Positions 11,742-22,850 of a stretch of 64,000 nt of DNA are shown here, piece by piece. The DNA lies in assembly GCA_030278955.1 (NCBI GenBank), contig JAOANR010000005.1, positions 32,789,849-32,853,848 of the forward strand, in the 5' to 3' direction. The notes beneath the pieces are model-generated. The model had not been told where the DNA came from, did not search any database, and saw nothing but the letters and a program-made list of their open reading frames with translations. This DNA comes from Hygrophila difformis. Taxonomy: Eukaryota > Streptophyta > Magnoliopsida > Lamiales > Acanthaceae. The position numbers were made by a program, and so were the translations under genes. Within the stretch, counting starts at the first letter, position 1; each line of letters starts with the position of its first letter.

Positions 11742-13937
11742 CTTTAAGCTCACAATATCATGGATGTTACTGACATGTGTGCCACCACAAGGACATCCTG
11801 GGTTTTCAGCAATCCTCACGATCCTGGGATGGTTGTTCTGTAAATATTTTTTTTAAAAAAAATAATGAAATAAAGGAAATCATAATCTTGGATATCAGGG
11901 CGTCACCAATTCAAAATTTCACGAGATTGAATACCTTCTGCATTTACAAGTACAAGGCCAATTCTCTATGGCAAAAATATAACATTGTATCTTTAATCTC
12001 TTCAATATATAAATATATCTTCAACTTAGATTTTTCATGAAATGATAATAAATCAATATTAGGTTCTGGTCTCCAGAACAAATATTACAAGTACTACATT
12101 TTCCCCAGAAGGGATGATAAAACAATAATACTACCTGCACATGAACAAACTAATTACAACGGTGCTAACTGAAGTATTATAATGTTTTCTGATATAAATG
12201 ATCTTCATATTAGATTTTATACTACAATGTGATCAGAAGTACTCTATTTGCAGTGATAACGTTTTCCTAAAAGACCAAGCAAATTATGATATGCCAAGCA
12301 CCCGGATTGAATAACATGGGCAAAGAAAAACGCTAAAAACAATCAGAAAGAATGGATGATAACTGTCTTCTGACCTTGGGTATATAATCCGGAAGGGATC
12401 CGCCACATAGATCTGCAGCTTTATCGTATGATAAAATAGACACAGAAACCTAAACAGAACATGGAACTATTTAGACAATCAAGTATCATTATTCATCAAT
12501 CATTACTACAAAAACTTCAATACAATTAACGGAAAATGAAAAAAATATAAGAAACTAGATTAAATTGCGTACTTCTCCTCCTTTCATGATCAAATTGTTA
12601 ACATCTAACTCGATCTCCTTTTGCTTGGTTTGAAATTCATTCTGTGGAACCGTGCCTTTGTATCTACAAATGGTCTGGAAATTGTAAACAACCACCCAAA
12701 TTCAATATACAAACTACGGAAGTAAATAGTGCAGAACCAAATACCAAACAAAACATAATACTAAATGAAACGGAAGGGAAGAACATCCAGACATTAAGTT
12801 ACAGTCAAAAATCTTTTCATAAAACCTATTTTCAGCTCTTAAACATGTTATGGCAGGAATAAGCTTCAGCAACATCAATTTAGAATGATGTGATGTAGTA
12901 TTGTAGTCAAAGAAACTATACCCTTTAATTTATATCCATAGTGGTGCATGAAAGAAATAAAATCATACCCCAAATAGCCAACAAGAATTACGGTAAGGAA
13001 CTGCTCTAAAAGGAGCTAATAAACAAGCAAAGAACTAACCTTTCCGAAAAAATACAAGCAAACTACTTGAAAACACACATTATGTAGGATGCATGTTGAA
13101 CTAAAACAACTTAAAAATGATTTTCTCAACCTCAGCTGTGCGCTTAGCAACTATAAAGCCATACCCATCAGGAAAATGGTATCCTTTAGTAGGCTCCAAG
13201 TGATTCCACCCTACATTTCTCACACAGATATCCAACAAATGCCCAGCTGTATGTAACCTGCAAAGTAAACACTTCATCAAGAAAGAGAAATCAAGCACGA
13301 TTTCACATTTACTTTACCCTTCAAAATCAACTTTCAACCACGTTTAACACCATCAAAAGAACATCACATGCTGTTCATTCCTATATCCAAAAAAGGCATA
13401 ATCGACAATGTCAAACCTCGAATTGAGCCTACGCCTATCTCCATCCACACGCAAGAAGACTTCCATACCCTTGTCAAGATTCAAATTGTTTGAATTCTCA
13501 AAGTGGCCATAGTGATACACCTAGTAAAGTACATCGAAGAATCATCAAACACGAAAACACAACTAAAAAGCCAACACTAATTGGATAAAATACCACAAAA
13601 CAGGGAGAATGAAACACACAATTTTGTCCTTTGATCGAACATCCTCAACGACAAAGTTGAACAAAGAATTCGATATAAAACCCCTGTCCGAAGGCTGACC
13701 ACCGCCCTGAGGATGAAATAGAGTGGAATCCAGCACCAGCGTTTGCCTACCTTCCTCATCCTTTACGATACGATACAAATAAAACAGCGTAAACATATGA
13801 AATAATCCTGAAGATAAACTTTTTTCGTTTCCGTCTAGAGAAGACATAAGAGGCAAACTGACCACGAAGGAAGACATGAGGACAGCGGAAGATTGAAGCT
13901 TGAACATGTCGTCAAAGTACTGGAGTTTCGTCTCCAT
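11742..13937 (-). CDS. AlaX-type alanyl-tRNA editing protein
   Basis: Exons by GT-AG rules, read on the minus strand: 13866-13937, 13620-13760, 13417-13520, 13165-13257, 12573-12663, 12375-12449, 11742-11837; together 672 nt in one frame (224 codons). It starts METKLQYFDDMF, then DSTLFHPQGGGQPSD (about residues 58-72), the zinc motif HTAGH (H108, H112), the SAD-type LCGGSLPDY and CPCGGTHV with C209 and H213. This is the free-standing editing domain related to alanyl-tRNA synthetase. The family hydrolyses Ser- or Gly-mischarged tRNA-Ala, mostly in the cytosol. The 105-nt first intron is a multiple of three and open, so unspliced reading also works. Exon 5 uses the acceptor ending TTGTAG to stay in frame. 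That skips a few residues (about PFVE) that an upstream acceptor would include out of frame. A short C-terminal exon after 11742 is missing from my model, so the gene may be truncated. Confidence 0.75.
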
Positions 13938-14481
13938 CGCCGGTGGACGATGACTGCGCTTGTTGACGAAGTTGACTGTTTGGTATCGTCGGAGACTCAG
14001 AGTTTGGTCAATATTTTAATATTTTTTTTGGATGAAAGTTTTCCCACTTTTGTTTGAAAACTACTTAGTATTTACTAGGCGGAAATTATGAACAATATCA
14101 ATAAATTTATCTAATTTTATTATGTTACATTCTCCAATCTCCTTAAATTATTTTAAATATTACATGAATACATCTATACATTGCATATTGCATAGAGATC
14201 GTATCTATTACATGAGTACCAACATATATATCGTTACCAATATTTATATATTATAAATTTAGTATCTTAAAAAATACTTATACTACAAACAATAATTGAA
14301 ATGATAAAAAAATGAAAAAGCAAAGATAAAAATATTTCTACTCACAACTCTAATGTCATACATTGACAAAGAAAGTATGTGAAAAGCGTTGAAATATTAG
14401 AAATTTCATAAATATGTAAATATTTCCCAATTAAATTAGAAAAATATAAGAAATACTCTTATAAATGAATCTATTGACAAA
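13938..14481. other. AlaX upstream region, AT-rich
   Basis: Holds the 5' flank of the AlaX gene. The start codon lies in a GC-richer leader (13938-14010) that should contain the transcription start. Beyond that the sequence is AT-rich with no TATA box I could defend and no gene. Confidence 0.35.
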
Positions 14482-14864
14482 CTAGTAATTAACCCGTCGA
14501 GACTCGACGGGCATAATTATATATTTTTGAAATGTTGAAACGATTGGAAATTGGGTACTGTTCACATACGCACTTTGAATTAAAGTTTTATCATAGTTAT
14601 TCAAGTTAAAACATAGTCAAGTGCGATCTTGTTAGATTCGTCTCGTCGAGTAGTTTTTAATTATCGAACTTTTATAATTTTTACTTGTACCGAACTTGAA
14701 TTATTAATGGTTTAAAATGTGCATTGGACTGCGTGCATTATGGGCCCGTTTCAATTTTTAGAATACGGAAGAAGTAATATATATATATATATATATATAT
14801 ACTTATATTGTATAAAATAATCATAAATTATATTGAGTAATAAAAATGTGTAATGATTTTAGGA

Positions 14865-14996
14865 AATGGAACGGGTGGTGAGAGCCCAAGCCACACAATT
14901 ACAAAGGGGAAGGATAGGAGACCGGGTGGGGATTCGAACCCCCAACCTATAGGTTGGAGTTGGGGGACTTACCACTGGAGTAAGTGCTCAACCCCA
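14865..14996 (-). mobile_element. tRNA-derived SINE (nested in Helitron)
   Basis: On the minus strand the sequence has a Pol III A-box-like AGTGGTAAGTCCCC and a B box GGTTCGAATCC (rc of 14930-14940), spaced as in a tRNA. A tRNA-unrelated tail (TCTCCTATCCTTCCCC and on) follows. It is related to the SINE at 24127-24281. Ends are approximate because no clean target duplication was found. Confidence 0.55.
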
Positions 14997-15227
14997 CAAT
15001 TTTAATTCATTTATTTATTTGTGATTTAATGATAAGTGGACTGTGGTTATAGGGTGGACTGGAATTATTAATGATAGTAGATAATTTGAAAGTTTAATAT
15101 ATTTATTTATTAATGTGAGGTGATGGGTAGGTTTTGCGCTTAATATTTAATTATTTTTTAAAAATAAAAATATTGGAATAAGAAAAAAAAAGAAAATATG
15201 ACATAAATAATGACACCGAATGAGTAT

Positions 15228-15666
15228 TATTTATTTTAATTACATAAAATAAAAAAATAATTGAAAAAAACTAAAATAGGCCAACAGAAGTAGTCATTTC
15301 CACTTTTAGGCCATCGTGGCCCGAATTCCAGCCCAATGGCCTAAATTCAGGCCCGAAATCCTTCTAGTGGCCTATTTTCCTAAATCAAAATATCATGGCC
15401 CAAAAGTGGAAATGACTCTTTCTGGTGGCCTATTTTAGTTATTACCTCTTATTTTAATTACATAAAATAAAAGAATAATTGAAAAAAAACTAAAATAGGC
15501 CATCAGAAGGAGTCATTTCCATTTTTAGGCCATCGAAGCCCGAATTCCAGCCCAATAGCCTAAATTCAGGCCCGAAATCCTTCAAATGGCTATTTTCCTA
15601 AATCAAAATATCGTGGCCTAAAAGTGGAAATGACTCCTTCTGGTGGCGTATTTTAGTTATTACCTC
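15228..15666. repeat. MITE duplicated in tandem (2 x about 219 bp)
   Basis: Each unit is a flank (TTTAATTACATAAAATAAAA) plus a 168-177 bp inverted-repeat element. The element starts CTAAAATAGGCCA and ends TGGCCTATTTTAG or a close variant (15271-15438 and 15490-15666). Inner arms carry GTCATTTCCACTTTTAGGCC and its complement. The flank is duplicated along with the element, so this is a tandem duplication and not two insertions. A more diverged relative lies at 23128-23340. Confidence 0.75.
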
Positions 15667-15940
15667 TAACAAAAAACATAGTCAAGTGGGATATCGTTAG
15701 ATTCGTCTCATCATTTAGTTTTAAAATATCAAATTTTTTAATTTTTTTCTTGTACACATTTTGAGTTATTGATCATTAGAAATTTGTATTGGATTGCATG
15801 GAGAAAGTGAGTGTTGAGGAAATAGGCAGGTTACTGTTAATAAGGGAACTTTTGTGAGAAAGAATTGGTAGGTTACTGTTCATAAGAAGATGGTTACTGT
15901 TCATAAGGGATACTGTTTTTATATATTATATAGATATAGA

Positions 15941-16390
15941 TGTTTCTAGAGTTTACAGTACACAAGAGAATACAGTCAATGTACATTAAATAAGAGTAAT
16001 TAATAACTCAAGTTCGGTATAGGTAAAAATTTAAAAATTTAATATGTAAAAACTACACGACGAGACAAATCTAACAATTTTATAATTTTTACTTTTATAC
16101 AATTTGAGATATTAAGCGTTAAAAATATGTATTGGATTTGCGTGAAATATGAAGTGTAACACTTAAAAAAATGGATGAAGTAAATATATTTTATAAAATC
16201 ATAAAATGATTTTATTAATTTAGCATATGTACTATTAACCAATAGTTGTTGGTCTGCTATTAGTTTTACCAGTTGCAAAGATTTAGAATTTTTTAAATTC
16301 CACTGGATCCTTAAAGGATTAGTTGCTCAATGAGGCCTACCTTGTACTATTCATTAAAAAAGAAAAGGACACACTACTACTTTTTTAAGG
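15941..16390. other. Spacer with MITE remnant
   Basis: Non-coding. 15990-16160 resembles the inner part of the Stowaway-like MITE at 19968-20183 (AATAACTCAAGTTCGGTA, ACTACACGACGAGACAAATC), with degraded ends. Confidence 0.45.
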
Positions 16391-16745
16391 AAAAAAAACT
16401 TATATCGTCCCATAATTTTAAAAAAATTCCAAACCAGTCCCATAATTATTGAATTAGACGAATCCGTTCCATAACTACCCTAATCATAGCCGAACCCGTT
16501 CATGAACCCGATTTTTTCGCTTATCATTGCCGAACTCGTCCCATAACTACCCTCATCATCGCCGAACCCATCCCACCATTAGGAAAGTTATGGGATGGCT
16601 CCGGCGATGATTAGTGAAAAAACCGGTTCATTGATGGGTTTGGCGATGATTAGGATAGTTATGGGACAGATTCGACTAATTCGATACTTGTAGGATGATT
16701 TTGGATATTGAAAGAACTTATAGGGCTAAATGGGTTTTTTTTTTC
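16391..16745. mobile_element. Fold-back MITE with about 165-bp arms
   Basis: The left half and the reverse complement of the right half share a long, diverged arm. Examples are GAATTAGACGAATCCGTTCC against GAATTAGTCGAATCTGTCCC, and GAACCCGTTCATGAACC against GAACCCATCAATGAACC. The arms meet near 16570 (CCCACCATTAGGAAAG). Ends are A-rich and T-rich runs, and I found no certain target duplication. The superfamily is unknown. Confidence 0.6.
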
Positions 16746-17540
16746 CATTTTTTTAAAATAAATTATAGTCGTTTGTTAAGAGAGCCTTTTTTTTCCTTTA
16801 AAATTCGTAATAAACCATCAAGTTTTATTGCCATCAAGTATATATACTATGTCGGGCTAGCCAAAATTTCAAAAATTGAACTAAATTTTACCAGCATTAG
16901 CATATCTTAAATACTATAACGAAAAGGAAAGCAACATAATCATTTAAAAATTAAGAACAACATATAAAGATGTATCTATACCTTATAAAAATGTGATCTT
17001 TAGAGTAATAAAATCATTAAAATAGAATTGCTCATTATTCTACATTAATAGTAGTATTTGAAATATCGTATAATAATTCAAATCTATGTATTTGTATATT
17101 ACATAAATTTATCAGGTATTTTTTTAATAAAATTATTTGTAGGATAAAATTTAAAGAGTATATACATAAATAAATGTATATTAAATACATCTACTTTACT
17201 TTTAAAAAAATAAATATACAAAAGTATAATAATTTTTTTAATATGGGGCCCCAAAATTGGGGTGCAGAACCGGAGACGGAGTTCTGGGTGCTCTACCACA
17301 GCCGGCCCTGATCAACTATACCTACAATTCACATATGTTATTAATTATGCCCTTAATAATTTAAAATATAAGATTATAGACACATGTTTGTTTGTTAAAG
17401 GCAGCCATCAATTTCAATCAAAACATTAAAATATTAAAGTTACACACCTAAAGAAACAAATATTAAAGGCAACCATTGCAGGAGATGATACGCAAGCAAT
17501 AGTGGTGAAAAATGTGGGGTTTTTCATGCCTTTTAACATT
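16746..17540. other. AT-rich spacer, possible hAT end
   Basis: No gene. At 17225-17311 the sequence GGGGCCCC...CAGCCGGCCCTG resembles the end of a hAT family whose termini read CAGGGCCGG, but I found no matching left end or 8-bp duplication. Confidence 0.3.
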
Positions 17541-17679
17541 TACACATCTAGGGTCCAGTTATGGTGCGATCAACAAATTCCGCAGCACATCAAGGCAGCG
17601 ATTTGAAGCGTCCGTTTAAAATCCAATGGTTGTAAATGAAAAAGGGTATAATTGTCATAACACAATAATAGTTCATTTT

Positions 17680-18875
17680 AAAAACAATGCATTTCAGCGA
17701 TACGCCAAGTATTTTAGACATGTTATCATATCTAATATTTGGTAACTCTATATTTAGTATATTATCATATTTATTATTTGGTAAATCATATCAAATATTT
17801 GGTAATCCATATCTAATATTTCAAATAATGTCTTTTTATGATCAAAGATACGTATCAAATTTATTAATAGATCATTTCAGCGATCTTACCAAAAACAATT
17901 AAGTGATGCTATAAAATATATTTCAGGGACCACAAGTAGAGGAATTCAGTATCTAGCATAATTCAGCGACGGTACCAAGAATAATTCAGCATGCAACCTA
18001 GAATGATTCAGCGATGCTACCAAAAACAATTATGTGATGCTACCAAAAATAATGAAGGGATGCTATCAAATATATTTCAGCGACCGTATCTAGCATAATT
18101 CAGCGATGGTACCAAGAATAATTTAGCGACGCAACCTAGAATGATTCAGCGATGCTACCAAAAACAATTATGTGATGCTACCAAAAATAATGAAGGGATG
18201 CTATCAAATATATTTCAGCGACCGTATCTAGCATAATTCAGCGATGTTACCAAGAATAATTCAGCGACGCAACCTAGAATGATTCAGCGATGCTACCAAA
18301 AACAATTCTGTGATGCTATCAAAAATAATGAAGGGATGCTATCAAATATATTTCAGCGAGATCAAGTAGAGGAATTCAGCGATGGTACCAAGCAGAATTC
18401 AGCGACGCTACCAAGAATGATTCAGCGATGCTACCAAAAACAATTCTGTTATCATATCTAATATTTGGTAAATAATATCATATCTAATATTTGGTAAACC
18501 TATATTTAGTATGTTATCATATCTAATATTTGGTAAATAATATCATATCTAATCTAATATTTTCAAATAATCAATGGTAACAAATATATTAATAGATAAT
18601 TTCAATCATCCTACAAAAAAACAATTTAGTGATGCTATAAAAAATATTTAAGCGACACTATCCTAGAAGAGTTCGGCATTCAGCCACATTACACAGAAGA
18701 ATTCAGCGACGCTACAAAGAAGAATTCAGCGAGGCCGTCAAGAAGAATTCAGCGATGCTATGAAGAATAATTCAGCGATGCTATGAAGAATAATTCAGCG
18801 ACTCAACTAGAATATTTCGGGTACGTTTTCATGAACAATTCAATGCCTTTATTTAAAAATATTTCAGCGACGTAT
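17680..18875. repeat. Minisatellite, 138-bp period with ATTCAGCGA core
   Basis: The motif ATTCAGCGA or TTTCAGCGA recurs dozens of times about every 25-30 bp, usually followed by a variant of CGCTACCAAGAATA. Higher order: TTTCAGCGA(C/G) starts at 18075, 18213 and 18351, a 138-bp period with nearly identical units. Outside these the units decay. The array is flanked by GC-richer sequences at about 17545-17620 and 19085-19137 that are partly inverted relative to each other (TAGGGT, GTGCGA, CGCAG.ACATCAAG), so it may be the inside of a non-autonomous DNA transposon. Confidence 0.7.
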
Positions 18876-19137
18876 ATCTATGTATAGCAGCATAATTAAG
18901 CAAATTGGAGGGTAATATGAGATCAATCCTTGAAATGCAAAGAAGAAGAGAAAAAGAACGGAAGAATAAGAAGAAGGAAGAAGAATGGAAGAATCAGCAA
19001 TTGTCTGTTCACAAACTAAATGTAGCAAATTTACTATTTTAACCTTTAAGTTAATCTCAACCATCAATTTATAAATTAAATAAATGGCTGCGATGTACCG
19101 CAGTACATCAAGTCAAAATGCTTAGTCGCACCCTAAC

Positions 19138-19967
19138 GGAATTGACACATCTATATATATATATATATATTAAAACATTAGTGAACAACCCATCCAACAT
19201 TTAATGTGGTGTCTTCATTTCAAATTTCTAATTTTTATAGATTTTTGCATTTTTAAATGCATTATTTAGATTTCGCATTTATTAATTTATTCATTATTAT
19301 ATATTTTTAGTTTTTGAAATATATGGAATTTTCAATTTATATGGAATTCCTACAATACACACTTTTAAAAAGATTTGAAATATTTTAGATTTGAAATTTT
19401 GCATATTTTATTTTATCTATATTATTTTGCATTTTTTATTTACTAATTTTAGATTTTCGTATTTATTTATTTATTTATTATAGATTTTAGCCTATCGTGT
19501 ATAAAATATATTATTTACTTATAAATTCTCACTCTATCCTATTGTGTCACATATATTCACTTTTAAAAACATTTGAAAGATAAAATTTGAAATTTTGTAT
19601 TTTTTATTTGATCTATTTTGAATTTTTCTTTTATCTATTTTAGATTTTATTATTTTGCATTTTTTATTTTAGATTTTATTACTGCATTTATTGTTTATTT
19701 ATAAATTTCAAGGTTTTAAATCATAGGATTATTATGACATGAATATTCATTTTCAGTTTTTGCACCATATAATTATTATGAAGAGGTTATGCACTAGCAA
19801 CTAAAAATCATGTTGCGTTTATGTTTCAATATGGTGATTATATTGTAATGCCCGTAATTTTGTGTAGGTTTGGTCTTACTTTTTGGTTATATTTTCCTGG
19901 GTGTGGTAAATGATGTAATCAAAATGTACATTGCACATCATATTTATTTATTAATGTTAAAAATATA
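19138..19967. other. AT-rich spacer
   Basis: No coding signal. TCTATATATATATATATAT at 19150 resembles a Helitron 5' end (A before TC), but no hairpin plus CTRR end was found downstream. Several TTTTGCATTTTTTATTT-like phrases repeat between 19240 and 19690. Confidence 0.35.
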
Positions 19968-20183
19968 CTACCTCCATATTCAAATATTTTTTACGAACCC
20001 ACATATCACGCAGTTCAATGCACATTTTAAACCATTAATAACTCAAGTTCGGTACAAGTAAAAATTCTAAAAGTTCGATATTTAAAAACTACACGATGAG
20101 ATAAATCTAACAAGATTCCATTTGGCTATATATTTTAACTTGCATATAACTATAATAAAACTTTAAGTGGAATATGGAGGTAG
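19968..20183. mobile_element. Stowaway-like MITE, 216 bp
   Basis: The terminal inverted repeats CTACCTCCATATTC (19968) and GAATATGGAGGTAG (ending 20183) match perfectly and are flanked by TA on both sides, as in Tc1/mariner-type Stowaway elements. The inside (TAATAACTCAAGTTCGGTAC, GAGATAAATCTAACAAGAT) is shared with remnants at about 14590-14770, 15665-15790, 15990-16160 and 35545-35690. Confidence 0.8.
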
Positions 20184-21040
20184 TATTAATGTGTATATAG
20201 CAATCCCAATTTTTAGTTTTTAAAAGATTTGGAATTTCAAATTTATATGGAATTCACAGTGTATATATGGAATTTATATTAAAATATACATTAATGAATA
20301 TATGGAAAATATTTGTATATATTAATTAATGTATATAGCCATATTTTCACAAAAATATGTCACTTCTCCTGAAACTATTATACAATTATATAGTTGCTAA
20401 TTGTTAAAAAAATATATTTTACAATTATATCATTCTATTTGTCTATAAATATATACTAAAAAAATATAAATTTGATATATGTTTTATTATATAAAACTAA
20501 TACAAAACAATTATAATTATTAAGTGAATTGTGAAAATTTATATTCTATCGATACATTGGTTTGGAGTAAATTAATTATTTTTGTAAAGTATATTATAAA
20601 TAAAAGATCAGGTATATAAATAGTTATTGGGGTGCGAATAGATCCATGAATAAATAAAGAAGGAAAATTTAATTTTTTTTTAATATATTTTTTAAGAAAT
20701 ACTCCATCTGTTTCATAATAAGTATAACAATAGAAAATGACACGGGATTTAGGTAAGCTAATAAAATTGATTTAGTTGAAAAATACAATAATTAAATAAA
20801 TAAAATAAGATGAGTTACATTTCACTTTATTCCTTTTGAGTTTGATTTTAGTGGATATCAAAAAATTATTAATTTAAGTATAATTAGTAAAAAATTATTA
20901 ACCTTCAAAACATTTCAAATATGGTAACGTAACACTTATTTCCAAACACCCAAAAAAGGAAAGTGTAACACTTAAAAAAAAATTGGATAGATCAATTCAT
21001 TAATATATATTTTAACATATTTACAATTGACGGAAAAATA
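20184..21040. other. AT-rich spacer with MITE-like end
   Basis: Non-coding. ACTCCATCTGTTTCATAATAAG at about 20700 resembles the TACTCCCTCCGTCCC-type start of Stowaway MITEs. The partner end is not clear. Confidence 0.35.
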
Positions 21041-22330
21041 AATATAAATCTAGCTTTCTTAAAAATTGAAAGGCTAATTGTTGCAAATTCTATAAGTTTG
21101 AAAAATTTTCTCTGGAATGCCGTACTGAATGAAGTCTTAACGTCTGAAACAGATAATCTATTGATACTAGAAGAGATATATTATAATAAAGAAGAATTTA
21201 AGGCGGATCATGTTAAGCTACTACCTTTGTTGATTAATATAATAAAATAATGTATTTGGTTGATAGTGATGAGGGTTGATAATTTATCTAGAAAATATTA
21301 TGTTTAGCCCTTAATGGGAGAGGTGATATTATATTGCCTGTAGCATCCAGTGGAATAGCACCCCTACTGCTTCCAAGAGGTAGGACTGTACATTCTAGAT
21401 TTGGTATTCCACTAGATTGTGACGAGAATTTTACTTGCAAAAAACTTGCCCAAAAAATTATTTAACATCTATTCTCATTAAAACAAAACTCAATATTTGG
21501 AATGAAATTCTTGATTGGTAGAATGATTATGAGCCCTTCTGAATTAACCAAATTCTCCATTCATTTTCTGAGAAAAAAAATTCCTAGTCGCAGTTTGTTT
21601 TACTATGACTATAGGAAAAGGAAAAAAAAAAGTCAACGTCAATCTTTAAAGAAGGTTGGACTCTATCTTGAAAAACCATATCAGTGATATGTTGCAATAT
21701 CTTGTGTCACTGGAAAGAGACGACTCGAAGTATAAATTAAGTATATAATTAAGATGGATTAACTCAAGATACAACAAGAAATGTTATTTACAATATATAT
21801 GACAGAAATTTGCACAATGAATACTTCATGTAGGTGATGGTAATAGTTGGTATTGATATTGGAGATGTACAATTACATGTGACATTTCTAGATGAGAATT
21901 TTTTAAACTCTACGGGAGATCCTATAGCGGCAATTGTTGAGAGACTTATACAAATATAAAGTGCACTACTTCAGATCCAGACATTGTTACTATAATTAAC
22001 CCCTACCAATGAGATTGTTGATAAGATCAATGATTACGTCATGGAACATACGTCTGTAAATGAAAATACATATATATATATATATCAATTCTAACAATAT
22101 TTGTCAAGACGATGAAAGCATAAATAATAACAATAAATTATTTTCACTGGATATCTAAGCATGATCAATTGTTTGGACTACCGAATCATGGAATATAGTT
22201 GAATGAGGACTGCATAGTCATACTTTTTAGGAATATAGATCCATCAAATAAATTATGCAATGAAAGTAGGTTGATAGTAACCAAGATGCGGAACCATATA
22301 ATTGAGGTCAAACTAATTTTCGGGAAACCA
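21041..22330 (+). pseudogene. Decayed Helitron helicase (PIF1-like domain)
   Basis: Conceptual translation in shifting frames gives stretches typical of the Helitron Rep/helicase C-terminal domain. [20 protein letters not shown] with [11 protein letters not shown] lies at about 21320-21420, TPTNEIVDKINDYVMEH at about 22005-22055, and RNIDPSNKLCNESRLIVTK with NHIIEVKL at about 22230-22310. These follow the order of helicase motifs II to VI in autonomous plant Helitrons. Many stops and frameshifts are present, so it is dead. It may be the source family of the non-autonomous Helitron at 14482-15940. No replication-initiator (Rep) motif with two Tyr was found. Confidence 0.75.
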
Positions 22331-22344
22331 TGAAAGTAGAAAAT

Positions 22345-22850
22345 TCTTGATTGGTAGAATCATTATGAGCCTATTTGATTCAACCAAATTTCTCATTTGA
22401 TTTCAGATGAAAAAAAAATTATCACTCGCAGTTTGTTTTGCTTTGATTATAAACAAAATTCAATGTCATCATTTAAAGAATGTTGGACTTTATCTTCCAA
22501 AACTAGTTTTAGTTATATTGCAATATTTCGTGTCACAAGCAAGATGTGACTCAAAGTATTAATATGCAATTAAGAATGACTAACTTAAGATATCACAAGA
22601 AATGTTATTTACAATGAAGTTTATATATGACGGAAAATATGCAAAATAGATATTTGATGTAGATGACATTAAAGCCGATATTGATTTTGAAGATGTATAA
22701 TCAGATGTGACATTTTCGGACGATATACTTATAAACTCTATACGGGTGATCTTATATCAGTTCTTTTTTAGAGTACATATATAAATATAAACTGCACCAC
22801 TCCAAATTCGCACATTTTTAAAGATAGCTATTATAGCCCCTACCAATGAG
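22345..22850 (+). repeat. Second, diverged copy of the helicase segment
   Basis: This stretch repeats 21500-22020 with many changes: AAATTCTTGATTGGTAGAAT, then ATTATGAGCC, CGCAGTTTGTTTT, AAGAAATGTTATTTACAAT and CCCCTACCAATGAGATT appear in the same order in both. It is a tandem duplication inside the helicase remnant or two nested insertions. Confidence 0.7.

Larger units (their letters stand above)
14482..15940 (-). mobile_element. Non-autonomous Helitron, 1.46 kb
   Basis: Read on the minus strand the element starts with TCTATATCTATATAATATAT (from 15940). It ends with a GC-rich hairpin CCCGTCGAGTCTCGACGGG, nine bases, and CTAG (14485-14482). It sits between A (15941) and T (14481), the Helitron insertion rule, without a target duplication. 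These four features together are diagnostic. It has no Rep/helicase coding. Inside are a tRNA-derived SINE, a tandemly duplicated MITE and, near its 5' end, three copies of GTTACTGTT(C/A)ATAAG. Rolling-circle transposition would need enzymes from an autonomous relative such as the decayed one near 21 kb. Confidence 0.8.

Noticed and set aside
14907..14996. tRNA-like sequence with A and B boxes
   Set aside because: No complete cloverleaf; a similar sequence at 24127-24281 has a poly(A) tail and 15-bp duplication, so both are SINEs.
17225..17311. Possible hAT terminus ending GCCGGCCCTG
   Set aside because: No matching inverted end or 8-bp target duplication was found nearby.
17680..18875. CRISPR-like alternation of repeats and spacers
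   Set aside because: Repeat units are of unequal length, spacers are related to each other, and the genome is a plant.
19150..19190. Possible Helitron 5' end in a TA-rich run
   Set aside because: Any TA microsatellite after TC looks alike, and no 3' hairpin with CTRR was found.
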